Below are positions 28,240-35,456 of a stretch of 64,000 nucleotides of DNA, one piece after another. A program made the translations under genes and the position numbers. Position 1 is the stretch's first letter, and each line of letters opens with the position of its first letter. Under the pieces are notes generated by a model, which was not told the DNA's origin, did not search any database, and saw nothing but the letters and a program-made list of their open reading frames with translations. The stretch comes from Tessaracoccus oleiagri (GTDB lineage: Bacteria > Actinomycetota > Actinomycetes > Propionibacteriales > Propionibacteriaceae): positions 202,682 to 266,681 of the forward strand of contig NZ_FNGP01000005.1 of the NCBI RefSeq assembly GCF_900103275.1. The letters run 5' to 3'.

Positions 28240-29607
28240 TTGATCCTGACTGAGCAGGTAGCACAAGACACGTTCCTGGATCTCGGCGTCGCCGAGCCGA
28301 TCGCCGAAGCGCTGGCGGAAGTGGGCATCATCAGGCCCTTCCCCATCCAGACGCTCGCGATCCCGCTCGCGTTGGGGGGCACCGACCTGATCGGCCAGGC
28401 CCGCACCGGCACCGGCAAGACGCTCGCGTTCGGCGTGAGCATGCTCCACCGCATGGAGCACCTCGCCGAGGAGGAGCCGTCGCACGGCAAGCCCCGGGGC
28501 CTGGTGATCTGCCCGACGCGCGAGCTCGCCGTGCAGGTGGGCCGCGACCTCGCCGTGGCCGGCAAGCAACTCCGCACCCGGGTCCTGACCATCTACGGGG
28601 GCACCAGCTACGACGACCAGCTCGGCGCGCTGGCCACGGGCGTCGACGTGGTCGTGGGCACCCCGGGTCGGCTGCTCGACCTCGTGCAGCGGCGCGCGCT
28701 GGACCTCTCCGAGGTGCAGGTGCTCGTGCTCGACGAGGCCGACGAGATGCTGGACCTCGGCTTCCTGCCCGACGTCGAGCGACTCCTCGACAAGACGCCC
28801 AGGTCCCGCCAGACCATGCTGTTCTCCGCGACGATGCCGGCGCCGATCCTGACGCTCGCCCGTTCGCGGTTGAACCGTCCCATCAACATCCGTGCCGAGG
28901 GCGAGGACGCGCAGGCGACCGTCCCGGACATCAAGCAGTTCGTGTACCAGGCGCACGACCTCGACAAGCCCGAGGTCATCGCCCGGATCATCCAGGCCGA
29001 GGATGCGGAGAAGATCATGATCTTCACCCGTACCAAGCGCGCCGCGCAGCGGCTCTCCGACGACCTGGTGGACCGCGGGTTCGCGGCCTCGTCCATCCAC
29101 GGTGACCTGAACCAGGCCGCCCGCGAGCGGTCGCTGAAGAAGTTCCGGGCGGGCACGATCCGGGTCCTCGTCGCCACCGACGTGGCCGCGCGCGGCATCG
29201 ACATCACGGGCGTCAGCCACGTGATCAACAACGAGTGCCCGGACAGCGATTCCACCTACGTGCACCGCATCGGCCGCACCGGCCGTGCAGGCAACACCGG
29301 CGTCGCCGTGACGCTGGTCGACTGGGCGGACCTCCACCGCTGGAAGCTGATCAACGAGGCGCTCGACCTCGGCATCCCGACGCCGGTCGAGACCTACTCC
29401 TCATCGCCGCACCTGTACTCGGACCTCGGTATCCCGGAGGGCACCAAGGGACGCATCGTCCCTCCGAAGCCCGCCCGCCACGAGGCCGAGGCCAAGCCGC
29501 AGCAGCATCGCGAGCGTCGGCGCGCGGAGCGCACCGAGCGGCCGAGCAAGCCCCGTCGACGCCGCCGCCGGGTGGTCGACGGCGTCGAGGTCAAGGGCGA
29601 TCAGTAG
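28240..29607 (+). CDS. DEAD-box ATP-dependent RNA helicase (RhlE-like)
   Basis: A roughly 455-residue RNA helicase with all core motifs: FPIQ (Q motif), ARTGTGKT (I), PTRELAVQ (Ia), TPGRLLDL (Ib), LDEADEMLD (II), SATMP (III), FTRTKRAAQRL (IV), TDVAARGID (V) and HRIGRTGRAG (VI). A highly basic tail (RRRRRRVVDG) probably binds RNA. It remodels RNA, for example in ribosome assembly or cold response. The start shown is TTG, but CTG at 28246 gives the N-terminus (M)TEQ seen in relatives and the right spacing to AAGAGG. It overlaps the convergent trpS by seven bases. Confidence 0.93.
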   Translation: MILTEQVAQDTFLDLGVAEPIAEALAEVGIIRPFPIQTLAIPLALGGTDLIGQARTGTGKTLAFGVSMLHRMEHLAEEEPSHGKPRGLVICPTRELAVQVGRDLAVAGKQLRTRVLTIYGGTSYDDQLGALATGVDVVVGTPGRLLDLVQRRALDLSEVQVLVLDEADEMLDLGFLPDVERLLDKTPRSRQTMLFSATMPAPILTLARSRLNRPINIRAEGEDAQATVPDIKQFVYQAHDLDKPEVIARIIQAEDAEKIMIFTRTKRAAQRLSDDLVDRGFAASSIHGDLNQAARERSLKKFRAGTIRVLVATDVAARGIDITGVSHVINNECPDSDSTYVHRIGRTGRAGNTGVAVTLVDWADLHRWKLINEALDLGIPTPVETYSSSPHLYSDLGIPEGTKGRIVPPKPARHEAEAKPQQHRERRRAERTERPSKPRRRRRRVVDGVEVKGDQ

Positions 29608-30689
29608 ACCATCTTCATCGCGGTGCGCACTTCGTCGAGTGTCTGCACCGCGATTTCGCGCGCCCGCTCGTTGCCGCGCGACAGGACGCCGCTGAGGTAG
29701 CCCTCGTCGGCCAAGAGCTCCTGGCGACGGGCGCGCATCGGGGCGAGGTACTCGTTGAGGGCCTCGGTGGCCAGCTTCTTCAGCCCGCCACCGCCGGCGT
29801 CACCGAGCTCCGCTGCGACGTCGTACGGGTCGCGGCCGCTCGCGAGTGCCGCGATGTTGACGAGGTTCGACACCTCGGGTCGGTTGGCCGGGTCGTAGGT
29901 GATGTGCCGGTCCGAGTCGGTGACCGCGCGCTTGATCAGCTTGGCGGTCTCGTCCGCGGTGAACCCCAGCTCGATCGTGTTGCCCTTCGACTTCGACATC
30001 TTGGTGCCGTCGAGGCCGAGGACAGTTCCCGACTTGCTCAGCAGCGCCTCCGGCTGCGGGAAGACGGGGCGGGACTCGTCCGCCCGGCCGAACCGCTCGT
30101 CGAAGCGCCGGGCGATGACCCGCGCCTGCTCGAGGTGCGGCAGCTGGTCCTTGCCGACCGGGACGAGGTTCGCCTTGCAGAACAGGATGTCGGCGGCCTG
30201 GTGGACCGGGTAGGTGAGCAGCAGCCCGGACATGGGGCGCCCCTGAGTGTCGTCCAGCTCGGCCTTCACGGTCGGGTTTCGGCGGAGTTCCGCGTCGGTG
30301 GAGAGCGCCAGGAAAGGCAGCATCAGCTGGTTCAGTTCGGGCAGCGACGAGTGCGTGAAGAACGTCACGCGATCGGGATCGAGGCCGACGGCGAGGTAGT
30401 CGGTCAGCAGCGAGTAGACGCGCTCGCGGATGGGGCCGAGCCCGTCGCGGTCCGTGATGACCTGGTAGTCGGCGATGAGCACGAAGGTCTCCACCCCGGC
30501 ACGCGCGAGGCGCACCCGGTTCTCCAGCGAGCCGAACAGGTGCCCGATGTGGAGGTTACCGGTGGGGCGGTCGCCCGTGAGGATGCGGAATCGTTCCGGG
30601 TGTTCGCGGATCTCCCCCTCGATCTCGAGGCTGCGGGCGGTGGAGCGCGCGAGGGAGGCTTCCGGGTCGAACTGGGCTTCTTCGGTCAT
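29601..30689 (-). CDS. trpS: tryptophanyl-tRNA synthetase
   Basis: A 362-residue class I synthetase charging tRNA-Trp. The HIGH motif is GNLHIGHL (44-51), and KMSKS is exact at 230-234. RFRILTGDRPTG and YPVHQAADILFCKA are TrpRS signatures. Its N-terminus begins about 33 residues before the catalytic core. ATG 30689 has no ribosome-binding site; TAATCT lies eight bases upstream. It follows the PHP gene by 32 bases, leaving no room for a T-box or attenuator. Confidence 0.95.
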   Translation of the reverse strand: MTEEAQFDPEASLARSTARSLEIEGEIREHPERFRILTGDRPTGNLHIGHLFGSLENRVRLARAGVETFVLIADYQVITDRDGLGPIRERVYSLLTDYLAVGLDPDRVTFFTHSSLPELNQLMLPFLALSTDAELRRNPTVKAELDDTQGRPMSGLLLTYPVHQAADILFCKANLVPVGKDQLPHLEQARVIARRFDERFGRADESRPVFPQPEALLSKSGTVLGLDGTKMSKSKGNTIELGFTADETAKLIKRAVTDSDRHITYDPANRPEVSNLVNIAALASGRDPYDVAAELGDAGGGGLKKLATEALNEYLAPMRARRQELLADEGYLSGVLSRGNERAREIAVQTLDEVRTAMKMVY

Positions 30690-30703
30690 AGGACCCTAGA
30701 TTA
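30690..30703 (-). promoter_or_regulatory. near-leaderless promoter of trpS
   Basis: TAATCT at 30703-30698, eight bases before ATG 30689, with no ribosome-binding site. It lies within the 32-bp gap after the PHP gene. Confidence 0.4.
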
Positions 30704-30721
30704 GCGGCCCCCGCGCGATGC

Positions 30722-31573
30722 TCAGACCAGCCCGCCGCGGCGCCGGATCCGCGCCACGAGTTCGTTGTACGCCGTCGGGCGGGTGACGTTGGAGCCGAGG
30801 TCGTTGTGCTGCTTGCCCAGGCCGTGGTAGTCGGAGGAGCCGGTCCTGACCAGGCCCAGCCGTCCCCCCATCTCGAAGAGGAGTTCGCGGGTGTGCGCGT
30901 CGTGGTCCACGTGGTCGACCTCGATCCCGTCGAGGCCGTACTCGCGCACCAGTCGCTCGATCACCGGCGCCGTCAGCACCGCCCTGGACTCGCGCGACCA
31001 GGGGTGTGCGATGACCGCCACGCCCTTGGCGCCGTGCACCAGGTCGATGGCCCGTTCGAGGGGGCACGCGTAACGGTCGGCGTACCCGGGCATCCCGACG
31101 CCGATCCAGGTGTCGAAGGCCTCCTTGCGGTGCCGCACCACGCCCTTCCGCACCAGGATGTCGGCGACGTGCGGTCGCCCCACCGCGGCGGCGTCGCCGG
31201 CGTGCTCGTACACCTCCTCCAGGCGGATGTCGATCCCTGCGGCACGGAGGTTGTCGACCATGCGGGGCAGCCGGTCCACGCGCGCCGCCCGGATGCGCGC
31301 GAGTTCGTCGGCCAGGTCGCGGTTGCGCGGGTCGCAGCCGTAGCCCAGGAGGTGCACGGACTCGTCGTCGTACTTCGCGGACATCTCCAGCCCGCCGAGC
31401 ACCTTGAGACCCGTTCGCTTGCCGGCCTCCAGCGCCTCGGCGATGCCGGCGAACGAGTCGTGGTCCGTCAGTGCGATGACGTCCAGCCCCGCCTCGATCG
31501 CCTTGTGCACCAGGGCCGTCGGCGAGTCGGTGCCGTCGGAGACGTTCGAGTGGGTGTGCAAGTCAATCCGCAT
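30722..31573 (-). CDS. PHP-domain phosphoesterase
   Basis: A 283-residue PHP protein of the 3',5'-nucleotide (pAp/AMP) phosphatase or RNase AM type. Metal-binding motifs are DLHTHSNVSDG (H6, H8), ALTDHDS, LGGLEMS, VIAHPW and GSSDYHG. It probably removes a phosphate from short nucleotides. The ATG is leaderless, with TAGGAT six bases upstream, and lies only 38 bases from the divergent DUF2505 start. trpS follows on the same strand. Confidence 0.9.
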   Translation of the reverse strand: MRIDLHTHSNVSDGTDSPTALVHKAIEAGLDVIALTDHDSFAGIAEALEAGKRTGLKVLGGLEMSAKYDDESVHLLGYGCDPRNRDLADELARIRAARVDRLPRMVDNLRAAGIDIRLEEVYEHAGDAAAVGRPHVADILVRKGVVRHRKEAFDTWIGVGMPGYADRYACPLERAIDLVHGAKGVAVIAHPWSRESRAVLTAPVIERLVREYGLDGIEVDHVDHDAHTRELLFEMGGRLGLVRTGSSDYHGLGKQHNDLGSNVTRPTAYNELVARIRRRGGLV

Positions 31574-31611
31574 GTGGTCATCCTAGGACCCGGCCTCACT
31601 AGGATGGTGGC
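31574..31611. promoter_or_regulatory. face-away overlapping leaderless promoters (PHP and DUF2505)
   Basis: Leftward -10 TAGGAT at 31585-31580 and rightward -10 TAGGAT at 31600-31605, each six bases from its ATG. CATCCTAG (31579-31586) and CTAGGATG (31599-31606) form an 8-bp inverted repeat. Each -35 region would overlap the other promoter's -10. Confidence 0.6.
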
Positions 31612-32085
31612 ATGAAGCTCGCTTTCCAGCAGACGTTCCCCGCCTCCCCCGACAAGGTCCTGGACCTCCTCCGCAACGAGGAGTTCATCGCCGACGTGGC
31701 CCAGCACGCCGGGGCGACGGCGCACGACATCCGCATCCTCGGCGACCGCACCGAGCTCGACATGGAGATCCCCACTCCCGGCAACGTGGCGTCGGTGATC
31801 GGCCGGACCGTGAAGCTGACGCTGACGATGCGCTTCTCCGAGCCCCGCGCCGACGGGTCGATCCCGGGGAACGTCGACGTGCGGGTGCCGGGCATGCCGG
31901 TCGAGGCCGACGCTGTGGGGCTGCTCACCCCCGAGGGCGCCGATCGGACCGTCGGCAACTACGAGGGTGACCTGCGCGTGAAGATCCCTCTGGTGGGGAA
32001 GAAGGTCGAGCAGCAGGTGCAGCCCTTCGTAATCTCCGCCTTCGAGGGCATCGAGCGGCGCGCCAACGTGTGGCTGACCCGCTGA
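31612..32085 (+). CDS. DUF2505 family protein
   Basis: A 157-residue protein resembling SRPBCC/START-like lipid- or ligand-binding folds, starting MKLAFQQTFPASPDKVLDLL. The family is common in actinobacteria and has no assigned role. The C-terminal VGKKVEQQVQPFVISAFEGIE resembles the long C-terminal helix of that fold. No signal peptide. The start is leaderless. It is convergent with ku, with one base between stops. Confidence 0.85.
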   Translation: MKLAFQQTFPASPDKVLDLLRNEEFIADVAQHAGATAHDIRILGDRTELDMEIPTPGNVASVIGRTVKLTLTMRFSEPRADGSIPGNVDVRVPGMPVEADAVGLLTPEGADRTVGNYEGDLRVKIPLVGKKVEQQVQPFVISAFEGIERRANVWLTR

Positions 32086-32086
32086 C

Positions 32087-32887
32087 TCAGCTGGCGGCCT
32101 TCGCCTTGCGTCGCTCCTCGATGGCCGCGACGGAGGCCTTGAGCGCCGCCATGAGGTCGATCACGTCGCCCCCGGTGGCCTGCTCCTCCTCGCCCTCCGG
32201 CACCGGCACGCCCTCCAGCTTGGCGTTGACCACCTTGAGCAGCGCCTCCCGGTAGGCGTCGGTGTAGAGGGTCGGGTCGAACTCGCCCTCGAGCTGGTCG
32301 ATGAGCAGGTCGGCCAGCTTGATCTCGTCCTCCGACACGGTGACGTTCTCGGGGGGCTCGGCGAATCCCCCGTCGCGCAGCTCGTCCGGCCAAAGCATGG
32401 TGTGAAGGAGCAGGAGATCGCCGCTCGCGCGCACGAGGGCCAGCGACTCGCGGGTGCGCAGGGCGACCTTCACCAGGGCCGCCTTGTCGCGACGGGCGAG
32501 GGCCTCGCGGAGCAGGACGTAGGGTTTGGCGCCGATCTTGTCGGCCTCCAGGAAGTAGGTCTTGACGAAGTAGGTGGGGTCGACGTCCTCCTCGTCGACG
32601 AACCGCACCACGTCCACGGACTTCAGCGTCTTCAGCGGCAGGTTCTCGAAGTCCTCGTCGGTGAGGATGGCCATCCGGCCGTCGTCGGCCTCGTACCCCT
32701 TGGCCAGTTCGGAGTACTCCACCTTCTTGCCGCACTTCTCGCACACGCGCTGGTAGCGCACCCGTCCGCCATCCTCGGCGTGGACCTGGCGGAAGGACAC
32801 GTCCTTGTCCTCGGTGGCGCTGTAGAGCTTGACGGGGATGGACACGAGCCCGAAGCTCACCGACCCCTTCCAGATGGCCCTCGGCAT
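32087..32887 (-). CDS. ku: non-homologous end-joining protein Ku
   Basis: A 266-residue bacterial Ku that homodimerises around DNA ends and recruits LigD. The N-terminus MPRAIWKGSVSFGLVSIPVKLY is characteristic, followed by RVCEKCGKKVEY and DVVRFVDEEDVDPTYF. The C-terminal 40 residues are helical with a short lysine-rich end. AAGGAG lies six bases before the ATG, which overlaps the DUF6912 stop. No LigD gene is in this window. Confidence 0.95.
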   Translation of the reverse strand: MPRAIWKGSVSFGLVSIPVKLYSATEDKDVSFRQVHAEDGGRVRYQRVCEKCGKKVEYSELAKGYEADDGRMAILTDEDFENLPLKTLKSVDVVRFVDEEDVDPTYFVKTYFLEADKIGAKPYVLLREALARRDKAALVKVALRTRESLALVRASGDLLLLHTMLWPDELRDGGFAEPPENVTVSEDEIKLADLLIDQLEGEFDPTLYTDAYREALLKVVNAKLEGVPVPEGEEEQATGGDVIDLMAALKASVAAIEERRKAKAAS

Positions 32888-33348
32888 CACTGGCTCCTTC
32901 GGTACTCGGCGACGTCGTTCCAGAGCAGGTCGTGCTCTGCCAGGAGCTCCTGCACCTCGGGCATGTCCCAGGCCTCGTCGATGCTGGCGCCCTTGCGCAC
33001 CTCCGGCAAGTCTACGCCGGGGGCGTCCACGAACCAGGCGGTCATCGACTCCGGGGGGCACCGCGTGAGGAGGCATTCCCCGTTCGGCGAGTCCTCCCCC
33101 GGCTCCACGAGGGCGGGATCCACATCGGCCACGACGACGACGCGCTCCCCGAACTCCACGAGGCCCGCGACGGAGGCGAGGACCAGCGCGGCGTACTCCG
33201 CGTCCTCCGCCATGTCGGCCGTGTAGCCGAGCTCCTCCAGGAGGTCGGGGGTGACGGTGTACGCCCGCCGGTTCTCCACCGGAACGCGTCCCACGAGGAC
33301 GTCCAGTTCGTCGGAGGCCACCGGGATGAAAACTAGTTGCCCTTGCAC
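32887..33348 (-). CDS. DUF6912 family protein
   Basis: A 153-residue protein beginning MQGQLVFIPVASDELDVL, followed by RAYTVTPDLLEELGY and EDAEYAALVLAS, the pattern of the small actinobacterial family DUF6912. The C-terminus (EVQELLAEHDLLWNDVAEYR) is helical. Function is unknown; it is translationally coupled to ku (TGATG), so a part in end-joining or damage response is conceivable but unproven. GTG 33348 is chosen because TACGCT lies seven bases upstream, a leaderless arrangement. Confidence 0.7.
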   Translation of the reverse strand: MQGQLVFIPVASDELDVLVGRVPVENRRAYTVTPDLLEELGYTADMAEDAEYAALVLASVAGLVEFGERVVVVADVDPALVEPGEDSPNGECLLTRCPPESMTAWFVDAPGVDLPEVRKGASIDEAWDMPEVQELLAEHDLLWNDVAEYRRSQ

Positions 33349-33361
33349 GGTCCCCAGCGTA
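33349..33361 (-). promoter_or_regulatory. leaderless promoter of the DUF6912-ku operon
   Basis: TACGCT at 33361-33356 and a seven-base spacer to GTG 33348. Confidence 0.4.
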
Positions 33362-33410
33362 CGGGCATGCTTGCCCGAAATTCGGTAGGTTCGGACCCGG
33401 AAAGGTGGAA

Positions 33411-33734
33411 ATGCGCAGACTGTTGGTCCTTCTGACCGCGATGTTGTCGGTGGGGTGCACCGCACCGACCGCCGACCCCGTCACCGTCGAGTTGGACGTG
33501 CCCGAGGCCGGCATCGCCCAGCCACTCGAGCAGCACGTCGACCTCGGGGCCGAGGTCACGCTCAGGATCACCAGCGCAGTGGACGACGAACTGCACGTGC
33601 ACGGCTACGAGCTGCACATCGTGACCCCGGCCGGCGAGACCGTCGAGGAGGTCTTCGAGGCCGACATGTCCGGCAGCTACGAGATCGAGAGCCACCAGGC
33701 CGGTCAGGTCTACATGAACCTCATCGTCTCGTGA
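33411..33734 (+). CDS. putative metal-binding lipoprotein, cupredoxin-like
   Basis: A 107-residue lipoprotein with a signal peptide and lipobox LSVGC (C16), so it is anchored on the outer face of the membrane. The rest is a small beta-sandwich with HVHGYELHI (H62, H64, H69) and a C-terminal YEIESHQAGQVYMNLIV. This resembles EfeO/cupredoxin-type domains and suggests copper or another metal. ATG 33411 sits after AAGGTGG; TAGGTT (33386-33391) is a possible -10. It overlaps the next gene (GTGA), so the two products probably work together. Confidence 0.75.
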   Translation: MRRLLVLLTAMLSVGCTAPTADPVTVELDVPEAGIAQPLEQHVDLGAEVTLRITSAVDDELHVHGYELHIVTPAGETVEEVFEADMSGSYEIESHQAGQVYMNLIVS

Positions 33735-35002
33735 CGCCGCTGCACGGCATCGCGTCGCGCTCCGACCTGCCGCTGCCCTTCGAGGCCGTGCTGGCGGGCG
33801 CCGGGGCCGTCCTCCTGCTCACCTTCTGGATCCTGCTGTTCGCCTGGCGTCGGCCCCGTTACGACGACGACACCGGTACCCCGATGCCACGGCTGACCCG
33901 CTTCGTCGACTCACCCCCGGTGGCCCTCGGGCTCCGCGTCCTCGTCGGTGCCGTGTGGCTGCTGGCCGCCGTTGCCCTGGTCCTCGGCGCCGACCGCATC
34001 GACAACCCGGCGGTCGGCTTCATCTACGTGTGGCTGTGGGTGGGCCTCGTGGTCGTGTCGTTGCCGTTCGGGCAGGTGTACGCGGCCACCAGCCCGGTCC
34101 GCTCCCTGCTCGCGTGGCGCGGTGCCACGGTGAGGCACACCGACGACCGGGGCAGCCGCGTCCCCGGCGCCATCGCGCTGCTGGCCTTCCTGTTCCTCGA
34201 GCTGGTCGTCCCGGGCGGGGTGACATTGCCCGTGCTCCGCGCCGCCGCGGCGATCTGGCTGGTCTGGGTCCTCGCAGGCGCACTGCGCTCGACGGCGTGG
34301 ATCGGGAGGGCGGAGCCCTTCGAGGTCTACGCGTCCACCGTCGCCCGAATGTCGCCGTGGCGCCGTCGCGATGGCGTGATCCACCGCCTCGGTCCGCTGC
34401 GCAACCTCGCGAGTTGGGCACCGCCGTCAGGCACGTGGGCCGTCGCGGTCGTGCTGTTGGGTGGCACGGCGTTCGACGCGCTCTCGAACTCCGCCGCCTG
34501 GGTGCGGGCCACGCAGGACAGCGCCGTTCCCGCCTGGTTGCTCGGCACCGCCGGGCTGCTCTCCGCGGTGGGCCTCGTCTGGGCGTTGTATGCCATCGGT
34601 TGCCGGCCGCTGCGTGACGGCGCCTCGCTGCGCGCGACGATGGACCGGTACTCCACCGGGCTCGTACCGCTCGTCGTGGGCTATTGCTCGGCCCACTACG
34701 GCACCATGTTCTACCTCGAGGGGCAGCGCACCGCGATCTGGTTCAACGACCCGTTGGGTCGCGGCCACAACCTGTTCGGATTCGTGGAGGCGGCACCCGA
34801 CGTGACGCTTTTCGCCTTTCCCGCGGTCGTCGCGTGGACCCAGGTGCTGCTCATCGTCGGCGGGCACATCCTCGGCGTCCTCGTCACGCACGACATCGCC
34901 TTGCGTGCTCCGACGGTGGGTACCGCGCGGCACCAACTGCCACTGCTCGTGGTGATGGTCGCGTTCACCGTCGGCGGTCTGCTGTTGATGTTCGGCGGCT
35001 GA
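33731..35002 (+). CDS. polytopic membrane protein paired with the lipoprotein
   Basis: A 423-residue protein with about ten membrane helices (approximate residues 19-40, 64-86, 95-115, 143-162, 165-185, 234-254, 267-289, 307-330, 358-387, 402-421). The N-terminus carries HGIASRSDLPLP, close to an HGIGxRxDLPxP motif I recall from unannotated actinobacterial proteins. Histidines lie in or near helices (YCSAHYGTMF, GGHILGVLVTHD). It starts at GTG overlapping the lipoprotein stop. It could be a transporter or a redox/metal membrane partner; no named family is certain. Confidence 0.72.
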   Translation: MTPLHGIASRSDLPLPFEAVLAGAGAVLLLTFWILLFAWRRPRYDDDTGTPMPRLTRFVDSPPVALGLRVLVGAVWLLAAVALVLGADRIDNPAVGFIYVWLWVGLVVVSLPFGQVYAATSPVRSLLAWRGATVRHTDDRGSRVPGAIALLAFLFLELVVPGGVTLPVLRAAAAIWLVWVLAGALRSTAWIGRAEPFEVYASTVARMSPWRRRDGVIHRLGPLRNLASWAPPSGTWAVAVVLLGGTAFDALSNSAAWVRATQDSAVPAWLLGTAGLLSAVGLVWALYAIGCRPLRDGASLRATMDRYSTGLVPLVVGYCSAHYGTMFYLEGQRTAIWFNDPLGRGHNLFGFVEAAPDVTLFAFPAVVAWTQVLLIVGGHILGVLVTHDIALRAPTVGTARHQLPLLVVMVAFTVGGLLLMFGG

Positions 35003-35069
35003 CGGACGCCCGCGAAACCAGTGTTGTCCTACTGTTCGTAGTTGCTGGTCCCGGCGCGCCGCGGCGGCT

Positions 35070-35081
35070 TAGCGTGTGGGC
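35070..35081 (+). promoter_or_regulatory. leaderless promoter of the Rv3235-like gene
   Basis: TAGCGT at 35070-35075 and six bases to ATG 35082; no ribosome-binding site. Confidence 0.5.
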
Positions 35082-35456
35082 ATGCTCACTTCCCGGATCA
35101 CCGCCCCGCAGCCCGTGCTTCGCCCCCCGGCAGCGCAGCCGGGGCCGCGGCCGCCGCACCAGGCGCTGCAGTTGGCCGTCGCGGTCGTGGAGGCCATGAT
35201 GGGCCGCCGCCCCCTCCACCACCTGCGCAGCCGGCTGGACCCGCATTCCTTCCAACGGCTGGTGGCGTTGCGGACCTCCGGCCGCTTCACGCGCTCGCAA
35301 ATGGGCGGCCTGCGATCCCAGATGCCGTCGCCGACGGCGGTCGAGGTGTCCATCCGGATCTCGCTGGGGACGCGGTGGCTCGTCTGCGTACTGCGCCTCG
35401 ACAACCGCTCCGACTGGGGCTGCTCGGACTTCCTGGTGCTAGGCGCTGACGGTTGA
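35082..35456 (+). CDS. Rv3235-like protein (DUF6459)
   Basis: A 124-residue protein of an uncharacterised actinobacterial family usually found beside secA. A proline-rich N-terminal third is followed by [21 protein letters not shown] and a beta-rich end ([21 protein letters not shown]). No signal peptide or catalytic motif. ATG 35082 is selected because of the leaderless promoter; a GTG two codons upstream lies inside the spacer. Its 3' end overlaps the secA 3' end by 18 bases on the opposite strand. Confidence 0.8.
   Translation: MLTSRITAPQPVLRPPAAQPGPRPPHQALQLAVAVVEAMMGRRPLHHLRSRLDPHSFQRLVALRTSGRFTRSQMGGLRSQMPSPTAVEVSIRISLGTRWLVCVLRLDNRSDWGCSDFLVLGADG

Noticed and set aside
30690..30721. 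T-box or tryptophan attenuator before trpS
   Set aside because: Only 32 bases separate trpS from the PHP gene, too short for a T-box or a leader peptide with hairpins.
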